Positions 9,469-18,029 of a stretch of 64,000 bases of DNA are shown here, one piece after another. A model generated the notes under the pieces. That model saw only the letters and a program-made list of their open reading frames with translations, did no database searches and was not told the DNA's origin. Each line of letters starts with the position of its first letter. Position 1 is the stretch's first letter. Origin of the DNA: Paenibacillus spongiae (GTDB taxonomy: Bacteria > Bacillota > Bacilli > Paenibacillales > Paenibacillaceae); NCBI RefSeq assembly GCF_024734895.1, contig NZ_CP091430.1:3862501-3926500 (forward strand), in the 5' to 3' direction. The position numbers were made by a program, and so were the translations under genes.

Positions 9469-10518
9469 GTGTTGAACAAAAACAGACGGTTGGCGGTACT
9501 GCTGCTGTCGCTGGCCATTACCGCTTGTGGCTTGACCCAGGCACAGGCTGCCGATTCGGCGAATCCGGCGGATACCGCTAATCCCGCCAGCGCCGCAAGT
9601 TCAATCAATGCCGAGAATAAAAAGGTCTATGAAATCAAGTGGGCGGAGGAAGATTTATCAACGCCGATGAGCTGGGTGGAAAGCCCCTACTTCAACAATC
9701 CGCTCTACAAGGAAACCCGGTTCGAAAATTATAACGACAATGCGCCGATTCCGCCGGGCGGCCCGCGCGAAACTTCCTTCTACATGGTGTACCGCGCGGA
9801 CGGACTGTATATGTTCCTCCAATCGAACGAGCCGGAAACCGATCCGAACGGCAATCTGAAAGAAAGCTGGCTGGAGATGTTTGTCGTGACCGGCGAGGGC
9901 GATTTGCCCTACCACCAGATGATCGTACCGACATCCGGCAATGCGGTCGAATATTACGAGTGGCAGACGGAATATCGGGACAACCGGCCGTTGAAAGGCA
10001 GCGTGAAAATCAATTCCGGGCAAATACCGGGCGGATGGGGCACCGTGGTAATCATTCCATGGGAAAATGTCTACGACGCGCTGCCGCTGAACGGCGGGAA
10101 TTGGCAGTTCAACGTGATCAGGTGGTCGCCTTCCGACGGGCAAACTTGGGGTGGACAAGTGCATCAGCCGGGAAGATTCAATCTGCTTCATTTCCAGGCG
10201 CCGACCGCGGAGCAGCGCATGGCGATCCAGAAGTATGTACTGACATATGCCTGGAGCAAATTCCAGACGACGTCCGATGAATTGACGGCGGCCTGGTTCA
10301 ATAACGACAATAAAGAAGATAAAGATTTCTTCAATGGCCTCGTTCGGCCGATGCTGGTCGAGGGCAAAGTGAAGGGAAATCAAATGCATAAGCTGGATCG
10401 GATGAATCCGGCGGAAACCGATGAGCTGTTCCAAACCGTACCGGAATGGATGGAGCTCCGCTACAATGTGGACGATCAACGGCAGCAGTTTTTGAAAAAC
10501 GCGCTTTTCGGAATGTAA
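9469..10518 (+). CDS. Secreted CBM9-like (DOMON-type) sugar-binding protein
   Basis: 349 residues from GTG at 9469, behind AAGGAGGGG. The N-terminus is a signal sequence that contains a possible lipobox (ITAC, Cys20) and an alternative type I site (AQA-AD), followed by an Ala/Asn/Pro-rich linker (~28-50). Residues ~55-245 form a beta-sandwich resembling the CBM9-like domains of surface sugar-binding proteins (pattern YMVYRADGLYMFLQSNEPE and GGWGTVVIIPWENV). The C-terminal ~90 residues are not recognised. It lies 100 bp after the DUF4091 gene and probably shares its transcript and substrate. Confidence 0.8.
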   Translation: MLNKNRRLAVLLLSLAITACGLTQAQAADSANPADTANPASAASSINAENKKVYEIKWAEEDLSTPMSWVESPYFNNPLYKETRFENYNDNAPIPPGGPRETSFYMVYRADGLYMFLQSNEPETDPNGNLKESWLEMFVVTGEGDLPYHQMIVPTSGNAVEYYEWQTEYRDNRPLKGSVKINSGQIPGGWGTVVIIPWENVYDALPLNGGNWQFNVIRWSPSDGQTWGGQVHQPGRFNLLHFQAPTAEQRMAIQKYVLTYAWSKFQTTSDELTAAWFNNDNKEDKDFFNGLVRPMLVEGKVKGNQMHKLDRMNPAETDELFQTVPEWMELRYNVDDQRQQFLKNALFGM

Positions 10519-10531
10519 AGGACTAGAGGGA

Positions 10532-10558
10532 GCTGCCAGAATGACTGGCAGCTTCTTT
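10532..10558 (+). terminator. Rho-independent terminator
   Basis: GCTGCCAG and CTGGCAGC form a perfect 8-bp stem around a 5-nt loop, followed by TTCTTT. It closes the secreted-protein operon. Confidence 0.8.
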
Positions 10559-10635
10559 ACTACTGAACAGTTCTAATGGGCAATCGGCAAAAAGATTCAT
10601 AATCTATAATCTTCTGTTTCAATATCCCCGATTTG

Positions 10636-10700
10636 CTACACTAACAGAACATAGTGGAAGGGAGCAGGTTGCAGCGGCAATCTGCTTTTCAATTGAAGTA
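10636..10700 (+). repeat. Degenerate copy of the ~90-bp structured repeat
   Basis: The order is ACTAAC.GAACATAGT, then a GC-rich centre (GGAGCAGGTTGCAGCGGCAA), then a decayed right block (GAAGTAACG). This matches the arrangement of the better copies between 37 and 47 kb. The match is weak, so the assignment is tentative. Confidence 0.3.
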
Positions 10701-10895
10701 ACGAAAACAGTTTGTGGAACTTTTTGGGGCTAAAATTCGTCATTATGGTAAAAGTGGTGGGAATTAATTAATGAAAATTACCTTAAAAATTCTATAGCTT
10801 GCGGGTTATATCTGTTTTATGAGGGCTATAGCACACATATATTCAGTGCAAGAAGTCCAGACGGCACTACTAAAAATGGAAAGAAGGCTGACAAC

Positions 10896-11384
10896 ATGGG
10901 AATGCGTGGATATTACTTTGCTGTGAATGACAACCTGGTGCAGCAAATCGCAGCAGGCGACATTGCATTGAAGAGTTTGAAAATTGACGATTATCCCGGA
11001 CTGGACATTGATAGATCCTGGGAGGCGATTCACTTCTTGCTTTGTGGAGATATTTCCGATGGAGAGCCCCCTCTTGGCTATGTTGTTCCACTGACGTCAG
11101 ACAAAGGCATCGATTTTGGCTCGTTCGGGGCGTTTTCCTTACGCGCCGAGCAAGTTGCAGAAGCGCTTCAGGCTATGTCTGAGCTAGATGAATCGCAGCT
11201 CCGCTTACGGTATGATTTCACGGCCATGGTCAAGGACGAGATATATCCTCTTGAGCATGACACTGTTTCAGACGAGGATGAGGACGTGTTCTTTGCCTAC
11301 ATGCTTCAGCATTTTAACGAAATCCGACGTTTCTACAGCCAAACTGCAGCCGGGGGCAAAGGTCTCATCTTCTATATTTTCTGA
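10896..11384 (+). CDS. DUF1877 (YfbM-like) family protein
   Basis: 162 residues, ATG behind AGAAGG. The start MGMRGYYFAVNDNLVQQI and the central DIDRSWEAIHFLLCGD and PLGYVV..GSFGAFSLRAEQVAEAL match the DUF1877 family of small cytosolic proteins of unknown function. It stands alone between a decayed repeat and a terminator, a single-gene unit like those farther right. Confidence 0.8.
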   Translation: MGMRGYYFAVNDNLVQQIAAGDIALKSLKIDDYPGLDIDRSWEAIHFLLCGDISDGEPPLGYVVPLTSDKGIDFGSFGAFSLRAEQVAEALQAMSELDESQLRLRYDFTAMVKDEIYPLEHDTVSDEDEDVFFAYMLQHFNEIRRFYSQTAAGGKGLIFYIF

Positions 11385-11479
11385 TTCCAATAATTTGAAT
11401 CATCGCAAGCGGCAATAAAAAAATCATTACATAGGCTCATGGGATTCCTCACCTAACTTCATATTGTTGGACATAAGAA

Positions 11480-11519
11480 ACGACCCTGAGCTTAGCTAAA
11501 GTTCGGGGTCGTGAAACTT
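11480..11519 (+). terminator. Terminator-like hairpin after the DUF1877 gene
   Basis: ACGACCCTGAGC pairs with GTTCGGGGTCGT over 12 positions (G-U allowed) around a 9-nt loop; it is followed by GAAACTTTTATAT. Confidence 0.65.
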
Positions 11520-11521
11520 TT

Positions 11522-11682
11522 ATATATTTGGAGGCTTCATAAATGTCTTGAATGGATTTGGAAAGCACCGCGTCGAACTCATCATCTGTTTACCGCGGCT
11601 CAATGATCGGAACCAGTCTCATCTCCACGATTTGCTTCCCGATGGCAAACTGCTGCTCAACGACTTTTTGCAATGAAGGTGT
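11522..11682 (-). pseudogene. Remnant of class I fructose-bisphosphate aldolase
   Basis: The minus strand encodes VVEQQFAIGKQIVEMRLVP and IIEPR, then a stop, then in the same frame DDEFDAVLSKSIQDIYEASK. These resemble the substrate-binding region (QQFEVGKQII..GLVPIIEPE) and the extreme C-terminus of bacterial class I aldolases of about 295 residues. The ~90 residues normally between them are missing, so an internal deletion has joined the two parts. No start region remains. Family assignment is from recall of the motif and needs a protein search. Confidence 0.55.
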
Positions 11683-11839
11683 TAACCATTAGAAACGGAA
11701 AGAGGTGGGAAATTATGAGAAGATTTTTCTTAATAGCTGGATCAACTTTCTTATTATCCGGAACCTTACTATTTGGTATAGTACATTTGTCAATTGCAAA
11801 CTATGTTCTGTATCTCTGTCAAGAAAGTGGACACAGTTT

Positions 11840-12664
11840 TTAAGCGATCTGGAGTTGCTCATAGTACCTTTTCTCGGACTGATGCGGGGTCAGGTAGTGA
11901 ATGGACGAATGGATCCGGATACGGTTGTACTCGAGTTCAATGTACTCGTAAATCGCATCGTATGCTTGCTTGCGGGTCTTGAAGGTGGTTTGGTAGATGA
12001 GTTCTTTCTTAAGGACACTGTGAAAGGCCTCGATGCAGGCGTTATCGTAACAATTTCCTTTTCGACTCATGCTTCCAATCATCTCATTCGCCGCCAGTCG
12101 CTCGCAGTATTCCGTCGAGGCATACTGTGAACCTCGGTCCGAGTGGTGGATTAACCCTTTCGGCGGCTTTCGATGTAAGACAGCCTTGTCAAAGGCGTCT
12201 AGCACCAGCTCCTTGGTCATGCGTTCGCCAAGCGACCAGCCCACGATCTTGCGAGAGTAAAGATCCATAATACTCGCTAGATATACCCAGCCTTGCCGCG
12301 TGGCAATGTAGGTGATGTCGGCTACCCAAACTCGATTGGGTGCATCCGGTTTAAACGCACGATTCAGCACGTTTTCAAACACCGCCATGTTGTGCTTCGA
12401 GTTCGTTGTTGCTTTTTGCTTCTTCACTGTAATCGAGCGAAGTCCCATGTCCTTCATGTAACGACTCACCGTTTTGGTGGAGACTGTCCAGCCTTCTTCG
12501 CGCAGCTTTTCAGCGATCTTATCGCTCCCATAACGTTGCTTGAAGCCATCGAAGTGGTGCCTGATGCGTTTCTTCAGCTTCTGACGGCGTTTCTCCTGCT
12601 CGCTTGGTTTTCGCGTGACCCACTTGTAATAACCGCTTCGGGATACATTCATGACACTGCACAT
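11840..12664 (-). CDS. IS3-family transposase OrfB (DDE catalytic part)
   Basis: 274 residues from the first ATG. It has an HTH_21-like N-terminus (RYGSDKIAEKLREEGW) and an rve-type DDE core: WVADITYI (first Asp), HHSDRGSQYAS (second Asp) and KGNCYDNACIEAFHSVLKKE (Glu). The same frame stays open upstream to 12747 and reads KKGDALLHEKPRLIYSFIHK, the usual start of the OrfB part of an OrfAB fusion. The active enzyme is therefore probably made by -1 frameshifting from OrfA rather than from this ATG. The core looks intact. Confidence 0.93.
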   Translation of the reverse strand: MCSVMNVSRSGYYKWVTRKPSEQEKRRQKLKKRIRHHFDGFKQRYGSDKIAEKLREEGWTVSTKTVSRYMKDMGLRSITVKKQKATTNSKHNMAVFENVLNRAFKPDAPNRVWVADITYIATRQGWVYLASIMDLYSRKIVGWSLGERMTKELVLDAFDKAVLHRKPPKGLIHHSDRGSQYASTEYCERLAANEMIGSMSRKGNCYDNACIEAFHSVLKKELIYQTTFKTRKQAYDAIYEYIELEYNRIRIHSSIHYLTPHQSEKRYYEQLQIA

Positions 12665-12711
12665 CTTCTCAACACGAAACTGGAAGCGGTGTTTATGAAT
12701 AAATGAGTAAA

Positions 12712-12993
12712 TCAGTCTCGGTTTTTCGTGAAGAAGTGCATCGCCTTTTTTAGGATTTCATTCTCTTCTTGCAACTCGCGATTCATTTGTTCAAGTTTAT
12801 TCAAACGCTCGTAGTCGACGAATAACTGGGACTTCTCCCCAGTATCGGCAAACTTCTTTCTCCAGGCGCGGATGGTACTTACCGGGATATCCAGCTCCTT
12901 TGAAACTTCAGACGGGGATTTCCCTGTTTCTTGCATGTGCTTTACGGTTTGACGTTTGAACTCATCATCAAAATGTTGGCGAATATCTCCCAT
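12712..12993 (-). CDS. IS3-family transposase OrfA (HTH and leucine-zipper part)
   Basis: 93 residues. An HTH_Tnp_1-type domain (DDEFKRQTVKHMQETGKSPS..ELDIPVSTIRAWRKKF) is followed by a heptad-type coiled coil (LNKLEQMNRELQEENEILKKA). It binds the element ends and supplies the N-terminal half of the OrfAB transposase. The coding region ends 47 bp before the first OrfB ATG. Confidence 0.92.
   Translation of the reverse strand: MGDIRQHFDDEFKRQTVKHMQETGKSPSEVSKELDIPVSTIRAWRKKFADTGEKSQLFVDYERLNKLEQMNRELQEENEILKKAMHFFTKNRD
12745..12751 (-). other. Programmed -1 frameshift site (A6G) of the IS3 element
   Basis: The minus strand reads CTA-AAA-AAG-GCG in OrfA. A slip back by one base at AAAAAAG enters the open OrfB frame (KKGDALLHEKPRL). 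A6G heptamers are the standard frameshift signal of IS3-family elements. Confidence 0.8.
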
Positions 12994-13283
12994 GACACAC
13001 CTCGACCCTTATTGTTAGTTTTATTGTAACAGGTCGCTACTACGGTGTGTCCACTTTCTAGTCTAGCTGCAGTTCCACAGATGACGGGATGGAGCGATCC
13101 TCCTGGAAAATTCTCATTGTCTTTGGATGCAACGATGCTAAGAGTACCCTATATAATAAGCATTGTATTCATGGCTATTGGTGTTTTATTGTTTGCGGTT
13201 GCTTTCTATAGGGAGTTACCGAATAAGAATTTAGAAGCACATAGAACGACTACATCAATAACTTAACAATTGGTGAAAGAACG

Positions 13284-13366
13284 TTGCGCAAACGGATACG
13301 ATAGTGGGGAGCTTGCCGAGCGGCAAGCTCTACTTCGTTCTTTAAAGTAAACGGGCAGGAGACTAC
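13284..13366 (+). repeat. Diverged copy of the ~90-bp structured repeat
   Basis: Left block GCGCAAACGGATACGATAGT, central hairpin GAGCTTGCCG/CGGCAAGCTC (13309-13330) and right block AAAGTAAACGGGCAGGAG. It starts 17 bp after the stop of the IS-interrupted membrane-protein gene, the same gene-then-repeat order seen in the 37-47 kb array. Confidence 0.6.
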
Positions 13367-13461
13367 AAGTACATTTGAGGAGAAGCAACTTCTTTTGGCA
13401 CAAATTGTTGCGAAGCTATTTTCCGCCCCGCCTATACTTGAATTCAAGAGGAGGGACTGAG

Positions 13462-13777
13462 ATGGAGTGGCTGGAGCGATATGAAATGAATTATAGAATC
13501 GTTGATAAAGGCCGGTTTTATAATATGGGTGCCGGAGGCAGGATTCCTTTGATTTACAATGGTCCGAACCCGCATACCGCCGATGTTTGGAGAAAGATTT
13601 GATGTATTGCTGGTTGAGGCTTCCGCGTGGGCTGTGTTTACAACGATCGAAAAACGAGCAAATGAAACCCAGGATACATGGGCTCGAATTTATTCGGAAT
13701 GGTTTCCTACATCCGGATATGAAATGACTGACGGGCCGGAAATACTATGGTATGAAAGTTATGATTTTAGCAAGTAA
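13462..13777 (+). pseudogene. Broken GyrI-like effector-binding domain (AraC-regulator type)
   Basis: ATG at 13462 behind GAGGAGGG starts MEWLERYEMNYRIVDKGRFY. The frame ends at ~13602, and the +1 frame continues with LLVEASAWAVFTTIEKRANE, TWARIYSEWFPTSGYEMTDG and PEILWY, motifs typical of GyrI-like small-molecule-binding domains in AraC-family activators. The product would need a frameshift near 13570-13600 and lacks the usual last ~15 residues. No DNA-binding part is present. It is either a decayed stand-alone GyrI-like protein or a fragment of a longer regulator. Confidence 0.6.
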
Positions 13778-13822
13778 ATGTTTGGACTTCTCCTGGTAAG
13801 CTGCGGCGATCCGAATCCGAAC

Positions 13823-15130
13823 TCATTCGATCCAGCCCGTAAAGACGGCACCCCCTTGGCTGCTGCGATTACCGACCTGGAGGTCGCCGTTATGCGCTCT
13901 AATAATTCTGCGCGCGATCGTAAGCCCAAGCCCGGTGCCGCCGTTTTCCGGGTTTCTCGAATCGTCGCCCCGGTAGAATGCATCAAAAACATGAGACAGC
14001 TGTTGCTCTGGAATGCCGGGCCCGCTATCTTCGACGGTAAAGCAGGCTCGAGATTTCTCCATGTGCAATCGGATAGTGATGCTGCCTTTTGCCGGCGTAT
14101 AACGAAGGGCGTTATCAATCAGATTTCCGATTGCGCGCCGCAGCAGATGGGCGTCGCCCAGAAGCTCGCCGCTCTCATCAGCGGCATCGTAAGTCAGTTC
14201 GATACCTTTTTCCCTCGCTTGAAGTAAATACTCCGTCGCGATATCCTCGAACAAAGAGCCGATGTCCAGCTGCTTCGGCCGCAGCAATTGTTCCAAGGAT
14301 GACATCTGGCCGTACGAAAAAAGATCGGATACGAGATGTTCCAATTGCTCGGCCTTTTTGCTGCAAATGGCGGCATATCTCGCGGTCTTCTCCGGATTGC
14401 CACCGCGTTCCAGCCTCGTCAAAAATCCCCGCAGCGCGAATAAGGGCGTCCTTAAGTCATGAGCAATCGAACTGATGAAGAACCGTCGTTCTTCCTCCAG
14501 TACGGATTGGCGGATAAGCGATTCCCGAAGCCCCTTGCCCATCGCTTGAAAAGCGGTGCGCACGTCCGCTACCTCCATTACCGTAGATTTGGGAAGTTGA
14601 AAATCCAAATCGCCGCCGGCAATTCGTCTGGCCGCGGCACTCATCGCTTCCAATGGCTTCACGACGACGCGGCCTATTTGGAAACCAATGAATAGGATGG
14701 CGATCATTCCCGTGATAAAGGCAAACGCCGTCGCCAATTCGCTGGTTTGCTTGGGGGCGTAGATAAGGGCTTTCCCTCGCAATTGCCCTTTCTCCATGAT
14801 GACTATTTCCCGTTGTGCGGCTGATTCCGATCCCGATGGGTTGAAACGATACATATCGCGGCCCTGCGCATCGAGCAAGACGATTCCCGAACGCGAAGCG
14901 GCAATCTTCTTTTCGATCCCTGCCTGCCAAGCCGGTTCGCTCCAGCGAGCGACGTCAGTACCGCCGACTTCGCGCAGCAAGTCGTTCATAGCCGTCTGCT
15001 GCCGTGAATAGTTGTCATTCTCCAATACGTACCGGTCGAATAAGCCCGGGATTTCGTAAAACAAACGAGGAAGAATGAGCACGATTAGCATGCCGATTAC
15101 CATCCACTGGCGTATGAGGAGCGGTTTCAT
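13823..15130 (-). CDS. Two-component sensor histidine kinase
   Basis: 435 residues from ATG at 15130, which overlaps the response-regulator stop (ATGA); the frame extends upstream but overlaps that gene. TM1 (~9-28), a ~90-residue outside domain, TM2 (~118-140), HAMP, HisKA with the phospho-acceptor His in SSIAHDLRTPLFALRG, and HATPase_c with N-box NLIDNALRYTP, G1 DSGPGIP and G2 GGTGLGL. All catalytic motifs are present. The signal is unknown; a cell-envelope or antibiotic cue is common for this architecture. Confidence 0.93.
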   Translation of the reverse strand: MKPLLIRQWMVIGMLIVLILPRLFYEIPGLFDRYVLENDNYSRQQTAMNDLLREVGGTDVARWSEPAWQAGIEKKIAASRSGIVLLDAQGRDMYRFNPSGSESAAQREIVIMEKGQLRGKALIYAPKQTSELATAFAFITGMIAILFIGFQIGRVVVKPLEAMSAAARRIAGGDLDFQLPKSTVMEVADVRTAFQAMGKGLRESLIRQSVLEEERRFFISSIAHDLRTPLFALRGFLTRLERGGNPEKTARYAAICSKKAEQLEHLVSDLFSYGQMSSLEQLLRPKQLDIGSLFEDIATEYLLQAREKGIELTYDAADESGELLGDAHLLRRAIGNLIDNALRYTPAKGSITIRLHMEKSRACFTVEDSGPGIPEQQLSHVFDAFYRGDDSRNPENGGTGLGLTIARRIIRAHNGDLQVGNRSSQGGAVFTGWIE

Positions 15131-15819
15131 CGCCGCACCCCTTCGAAACGATAACCGACGCCCCAGACGTTGGCAATAAACGTCGGCTTTCTCGGGTCCT
15201 CTTCGATTTTTTCGCGAATTCTCCCGATCAGAACGGTTACGGAATGCTTGTCTCCGATCCCTTCCCAGAAGCGCTGGAGCAATTGTTCGTACGTAAACAC
15301 TTGGCGAGGGTACTCTGCGAACAAGCAAAGAATATCGAATTCTTTGGGCGTCATCGGCACCGAAACGCCGTCGATTCTCGCTTCGTGCGCCATGATGTCC
15401 AGAACGAGACGTCCGAAGTCCAGCTCAAGCTTGACTTCCTTTTCTTGCTTGCCGTAGCGTCGGAGCACGGCTTTAATGCGGGCGACGACTTCCTCGGGCG
15501 TCGCGGATTTCACGATATAATCGTCGCCGCCCAAGCTGAGGCCTCTGATCTTGTCCATGTCTTCGCCGCGCGCGCTAAGGAACAAGATCGGCGTATCCTG
15601 CGTTTTCCGAATTTGCCTGCAAAGCTCCAGTCCACTCTGACCGGGCATCATCACGTCCATCAAAATGCAGTCGACCCGATTGTGCCTTAATGCTTCAATC
15701 GCAAATGCGGCGTTATACGTTTCCACGACTTCGAACTGCTCGTCTTCGAGATAATCCCTCATTAACTCTACGATTTCCCGGTCGTCGTCAACGATCAATA
15801 CGGTGCGTTTAATACCCAT
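15127..15819 (-). CDS. OmpR/PhoB-family response regulator
   Basis: 230 residues from ATG at 15819, chosen because GGGGGAAT lies 7-8 bp upstream; a longer frame has no such site. The receiver domain has the acidic pocket (IVDDD), the phospho-acceptor Asp in CILMDVMMPG and the conserved Lys in DDYIVKSATPEE. The winged-helix DNA-binding domain closes with VTVLIGRIREKIEEDP and VWGVGYRFEGV. It is translationally coupled to the sensor kinase. The pair faces away from the 16-18.7 kb operon, which could be its target; that is inference. Confidence 0.94.
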   Translation of the reverse strand: MGIKRTVLIVDDDREIVELMRDYLEDEQFEVVETYNAAFAIEALRHNRVDCILMDVMMPGQSGLELCRQIRKTQDTPILFLSARGEDMDKIRGLSLGGDDYIVKSATPEEVVARIKAVLRRYGKQEKEVKLELDFGRLVLDIMAHEARIDGVSVPMTPKEFDILCLFAEYPRQVFTYEQLLQRFWEGIGDKHSVTVLIGRIREKIEEDPRKPTFIANVWGVGYRFEGVRR

Positions 15820-16019
15820 GCTGATTCCCCCAAATATAGCATAAACCCCGAATGGTAAACATTGTAGCATATCCGCGAGGGCTCGTGTCCCGATTGAGCG
15901 GAATGAAACCGTTTGTTGAGCGTTTTGTGACTTTTTCGCTCCGTGTTTAGTGATATTCGAATGTTATGGTTAACAGTATCGATAATATGCGATATCACTG
16001 CGGGAGGGGGAGAAGTGCA

Positions 16020-16393
16020 TTGCAAGCAGGTGGATTCATTTTTAAATTATTAGGATGGGCATTTTTGGCCTGCATCGTGGCGCAAGCGTTTATCGCCGGA
16101 ATGGCCGCTTCTCGGACGCTTCAAATTGGGAGTTGCACAGATCGTTCGTCAAACTATTTGCCCTGGCTCCCTTGCTCATGTTCCTGATGACTTTCGTCAA
16201 TGGAATCAAAGGGATTAAACGCTGGGTGAGCTTGGGACTGTTCGCGCTCGTCGTGTTCCAATTTTTGTCGGTTCAAGTTTTCTCGTCGGCGGGCGTCATA
16301 GCGGCGCTGCATCCGGTTGTGGCCATGCTGTTGTTCTGGGGTTCGGTCATAACGGTTAAAAACAATCCGAAAGAAATTCAAGCAACAAGTTGA
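16020..16393 (+). pseudogene. DUF6220-like membrane protein gene with a one-base frameshift
   Basis: TTG at 16020 lies 7 bp behind GGGAGGGGGA. It starts LQAGGFIFKLLGWAFLAC and continues VAQAFIAGMAA; near 16105 the sequence changes frame to FSDASNWELHRSFVKLFA and ends with ALHPVVAMLLFWGSVITVK. The two halves together give a ~120-residue four-helix protein like the DUF6220 family. Adding one base after GGAATGGCCGC restores a single frame. It is a recent pseudogene or a sequencing error. Confidence 0.7.
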
Positions 16394-16449
16394 GCAGAAG
16401 CGTTGAATGATGAATATGCGAATAATCAGACAAAGGAGAACGAATACAA

Positions 16450-17289
16450 ATGGAAACGAAGCTCAATACGCAATTGGCTAAACTGGTGCAATTGCAGCAT
16501 CCACAGAAAGTATTGGCTTTTGCGCGCAATATGGACGACAAGGTGCTGGCGGCGATTTACGGCATAGACGTCGATACGTACCTGCTCGTTAAAAGCCAAT
16601 TGACGCAACAAGCGAAAGCAGCGGCGGAGCAACTGCTGCAACTCCCCGATTTTGCCGCCCGGGTCGACCGCTTGCCGTTCAAGGCGGGGGAAATCGTTGT
16701 CGGCTTGGGTGAAAGTACAACGGACGACTCGCTTTCGTGGTTCGAAATCCTTCGTCATCTGCTTGAACTGCGAAGGCCGCAGGACGCAATTCGCCTGATC
16801 AACGAAGGGATATCCGGCCATACGTCGACTCAGGTTCTGAGCCGAATCAATGGAATCGCAGCCGGACAGCCGAATTGGATTTTGTGCATGATCGGAGGTA
16901 ACGATACGATGCGCGTAGGCCCAGACTCCGCGAAACCGCTTGTGAGTTTGGAGGAAACGGCTAAGAACTTGCACGAGATTCGGCGGATTGCCGCGGCACG
17001 GTCCAAATCCAACTGGGTATGGATCACGCCGTCGACCGTCGATGAAGAGCGGGCTGCCGCGTTTACGCATTTCCAGTTGGGGCAACTCAGTTGGAGGAAC
17101 GAAGATATTCTCGCTGTCGGTGACTTGATCCGCAGCATGTCCGATCCGGTTATCGATACGCTAGCGGTCATCGGTCTGCCGGCGCAGGCGGCATACATGG
17201 GCATAGATGGAGTCCACCCTACGATCGAAGGGCACAAGGCGATCGTACGCCGGGTTGTCGAAAGCCTATCTGAAGGTAAAGAGCGATGA
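16450..17289 (+). CDS. SGNH/GDSL-type hydrolase
   Basis: 279 residues, ATG behind AAAGGAGAA. An N-terminal helical extension (~1-75) precedes an SGNH hydrolase domain: block I VVGLGESTTDD (Ser nucleophile), block III MIGGND, and block V DGVHPTIEGH (Asp and His). No signal peptide, so it is probably a cytosolic esterase or deacylase. It overlaps the next gene by ATGA and follows the DUF6220-like gene by 56 bp, so all are likely one operon. The substrate is unknown. Confidence 0.85.
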   Translation: METKLNTQLAKLVQLQHPQKVLAFARNMDDKVLAAIYGIDVDTYLLVKSQLTQQAKAAAEQLLQLPDFAARVDRLPFKAGEIVVGLGESTTDDSLSWFEILRHLLELRRPQDAIRLINEGISGHTSTQVLSRINGIAAGQPNWILCMIGGNDTMRVGPDSAKPLVSLEETAKNLHEIRRIAAARSKSNWVWITPSTVDEERAAAFTHFQLGQLSWRNEDILAVGDLIRSMSDPVIDTLAVIGLPAQAAYMGIDGVHPTIEGHKAIVRRVVESLSEGKER

Positions 17290-17918
17290 AAGTCGTCGTA
17301 TTCGGAGCTACGGGCGGAACCGGCCGTCGAATCGTCGCTCAAGCGCTCGACGCGGATCACGAAGTAACCGTCATCGTACGCAATCCCGAAGCCATTGATA
17401 TTCGCTCCGAACGGTTGAACATTTTCCAGGGAGATGTGCTCAATCCGGCATCGTTCAGCACATGGATGATCGGCCAAGATGCGGTCTTATCCGCGCTTGG
17501 CGTCAATCATCGCAAGCCTACGACCATCTACTCCGAAGGAACGAAAAATATCTTGAAAGAGATGCAAGAGGCGGGGGTGCGCCGATTGGTCTGCCTGTCC
17601 TCCGCAGGTTTGGAGATTCCCGAAGATGCGCCGTGGATGATGCGGCAAACAATCAAGCTCGTCATCCAACCGATGTTCAAATACGCCTACGAAGACATGG
17701 CCCGGATGGAGGAAATACTGCAGGTATCCGGGTTGGACTGGACCGTCGTTCGCCCTCCGCGGCTGACGAACGGACCGAAGAAGGGAGCGTACAGGACGGC
17801 GGTGAATAAGCATCTACCTAAGGCTCAGGGCATTACACGGGCGGATTTGGCCGACTACATGATCAAGTCGGTTCCGGATGAGGCATGTTACCAAGCCATC
17901 GTAGAAATTTCCGATTAA
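17286..17918 (+). CDS. NAD(P)-binding, NmrA/SDR-type epimerase-like protein
   Basis: 210 residues. The Rossmann nucleotide-binding motif FGATGGTGRRI is at the N-terminus. Typical atypical-SDR positions follow: DAVLSALG, CLSSAG, and DWTVVRPPRLTNGP near residue 155. Such proteins act as flavin reductases, epimerases or redox sensors; the motifs do not decide which. It overlaps the upstream SGNH gene (ATGA). Confidence 0.88.
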   Translation: MKVVVFGATGGTGRRIVAQALDADHEVTVIVRNPEAIDIRSERLNIFQGDVLNPASFSTWMIGQDAVLSALGVNHRKPTTIYSEGTKNILKEMQEAGVRRLVCLSSAGLEIPEDAPWMMRQTIKLVIQPMFKYAYEDMARMEEILQVSGLDWTVVRPPRLTNGPKKGAYRTAVNKHLPKAQGITRADLADYMIKSVPDEACYQAIVEISD

Positions 17919-17942
17919 ACGGATAGAAAGGAGAGCAATCCG

Positions 17943-18029
17943 ATGTCAAACATTCATACGACAATAAACGGATCGGTCATCGCGGCCCCGCTGCTTTCCG
18001 CCTTTCACCAGGCGGAGAGAAGAGGATGA
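17943..18029 (+). CDS. Small ORF, 28 residues, coupled to the DUF2306 gene
   Basis: ATG at 17943 behind GAAAGGAGAG encodes 28 residues starting MSNIHTTING; its stop overlaps the next start (ATGA at 18026-18029). The good ribosome binding site and overlap suggest it is translated, perhaps only to couple translation of the membrane protein. No family is recognised; it could be the remnant of a longer gene. Confidence 0.4.
   Translation: MSNIHTTINGSVIAAPLLSAFHQAERRG

Larger units (their letters stand above)
11809..13071 (-). mobile_element. IS3-family insertion sequence (1263 bp) with GTTC target duplication
   Basis: Both ends start with TG and share the inner block AGAAAGTGGACACA (left 11822-11835; right read on the minus strand). 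The flanks carry the 4-bp duplication GTTC (11805-11808 and 13072-13075). Two overlapping-frame transposase genes, OrfA and OrfB, lie on the minus strand with an A6G slippery site. Length, ends, gene order and duplication size fit the IS3 family. Exact ends were inferred from the TG...CA rule plus the duplication. Confidence 0.9.
11715..13266 (+). pseudogene. Small two-helix membrane protein gene interrupted by an IS3-family element
   Basis: ATG at 11715 follows AGAGGTGGG. Joining 11715-11808 to 13076-13266 (removing the element and one GTTC copy) gives an uninterrupted 94-residue protein: start MRRFFLIAGSTFLLSG, first membrane segment ~5-25, a short outside loop (QMTGWSDPPGKF), second membrane segment (YIISIVFMAIGVLLFAVAF) and a polar tail. 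No family is recognised. The restored frame shows the insertion is recent. A decayed repeat follows at 13284. Confidence 0.85.
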
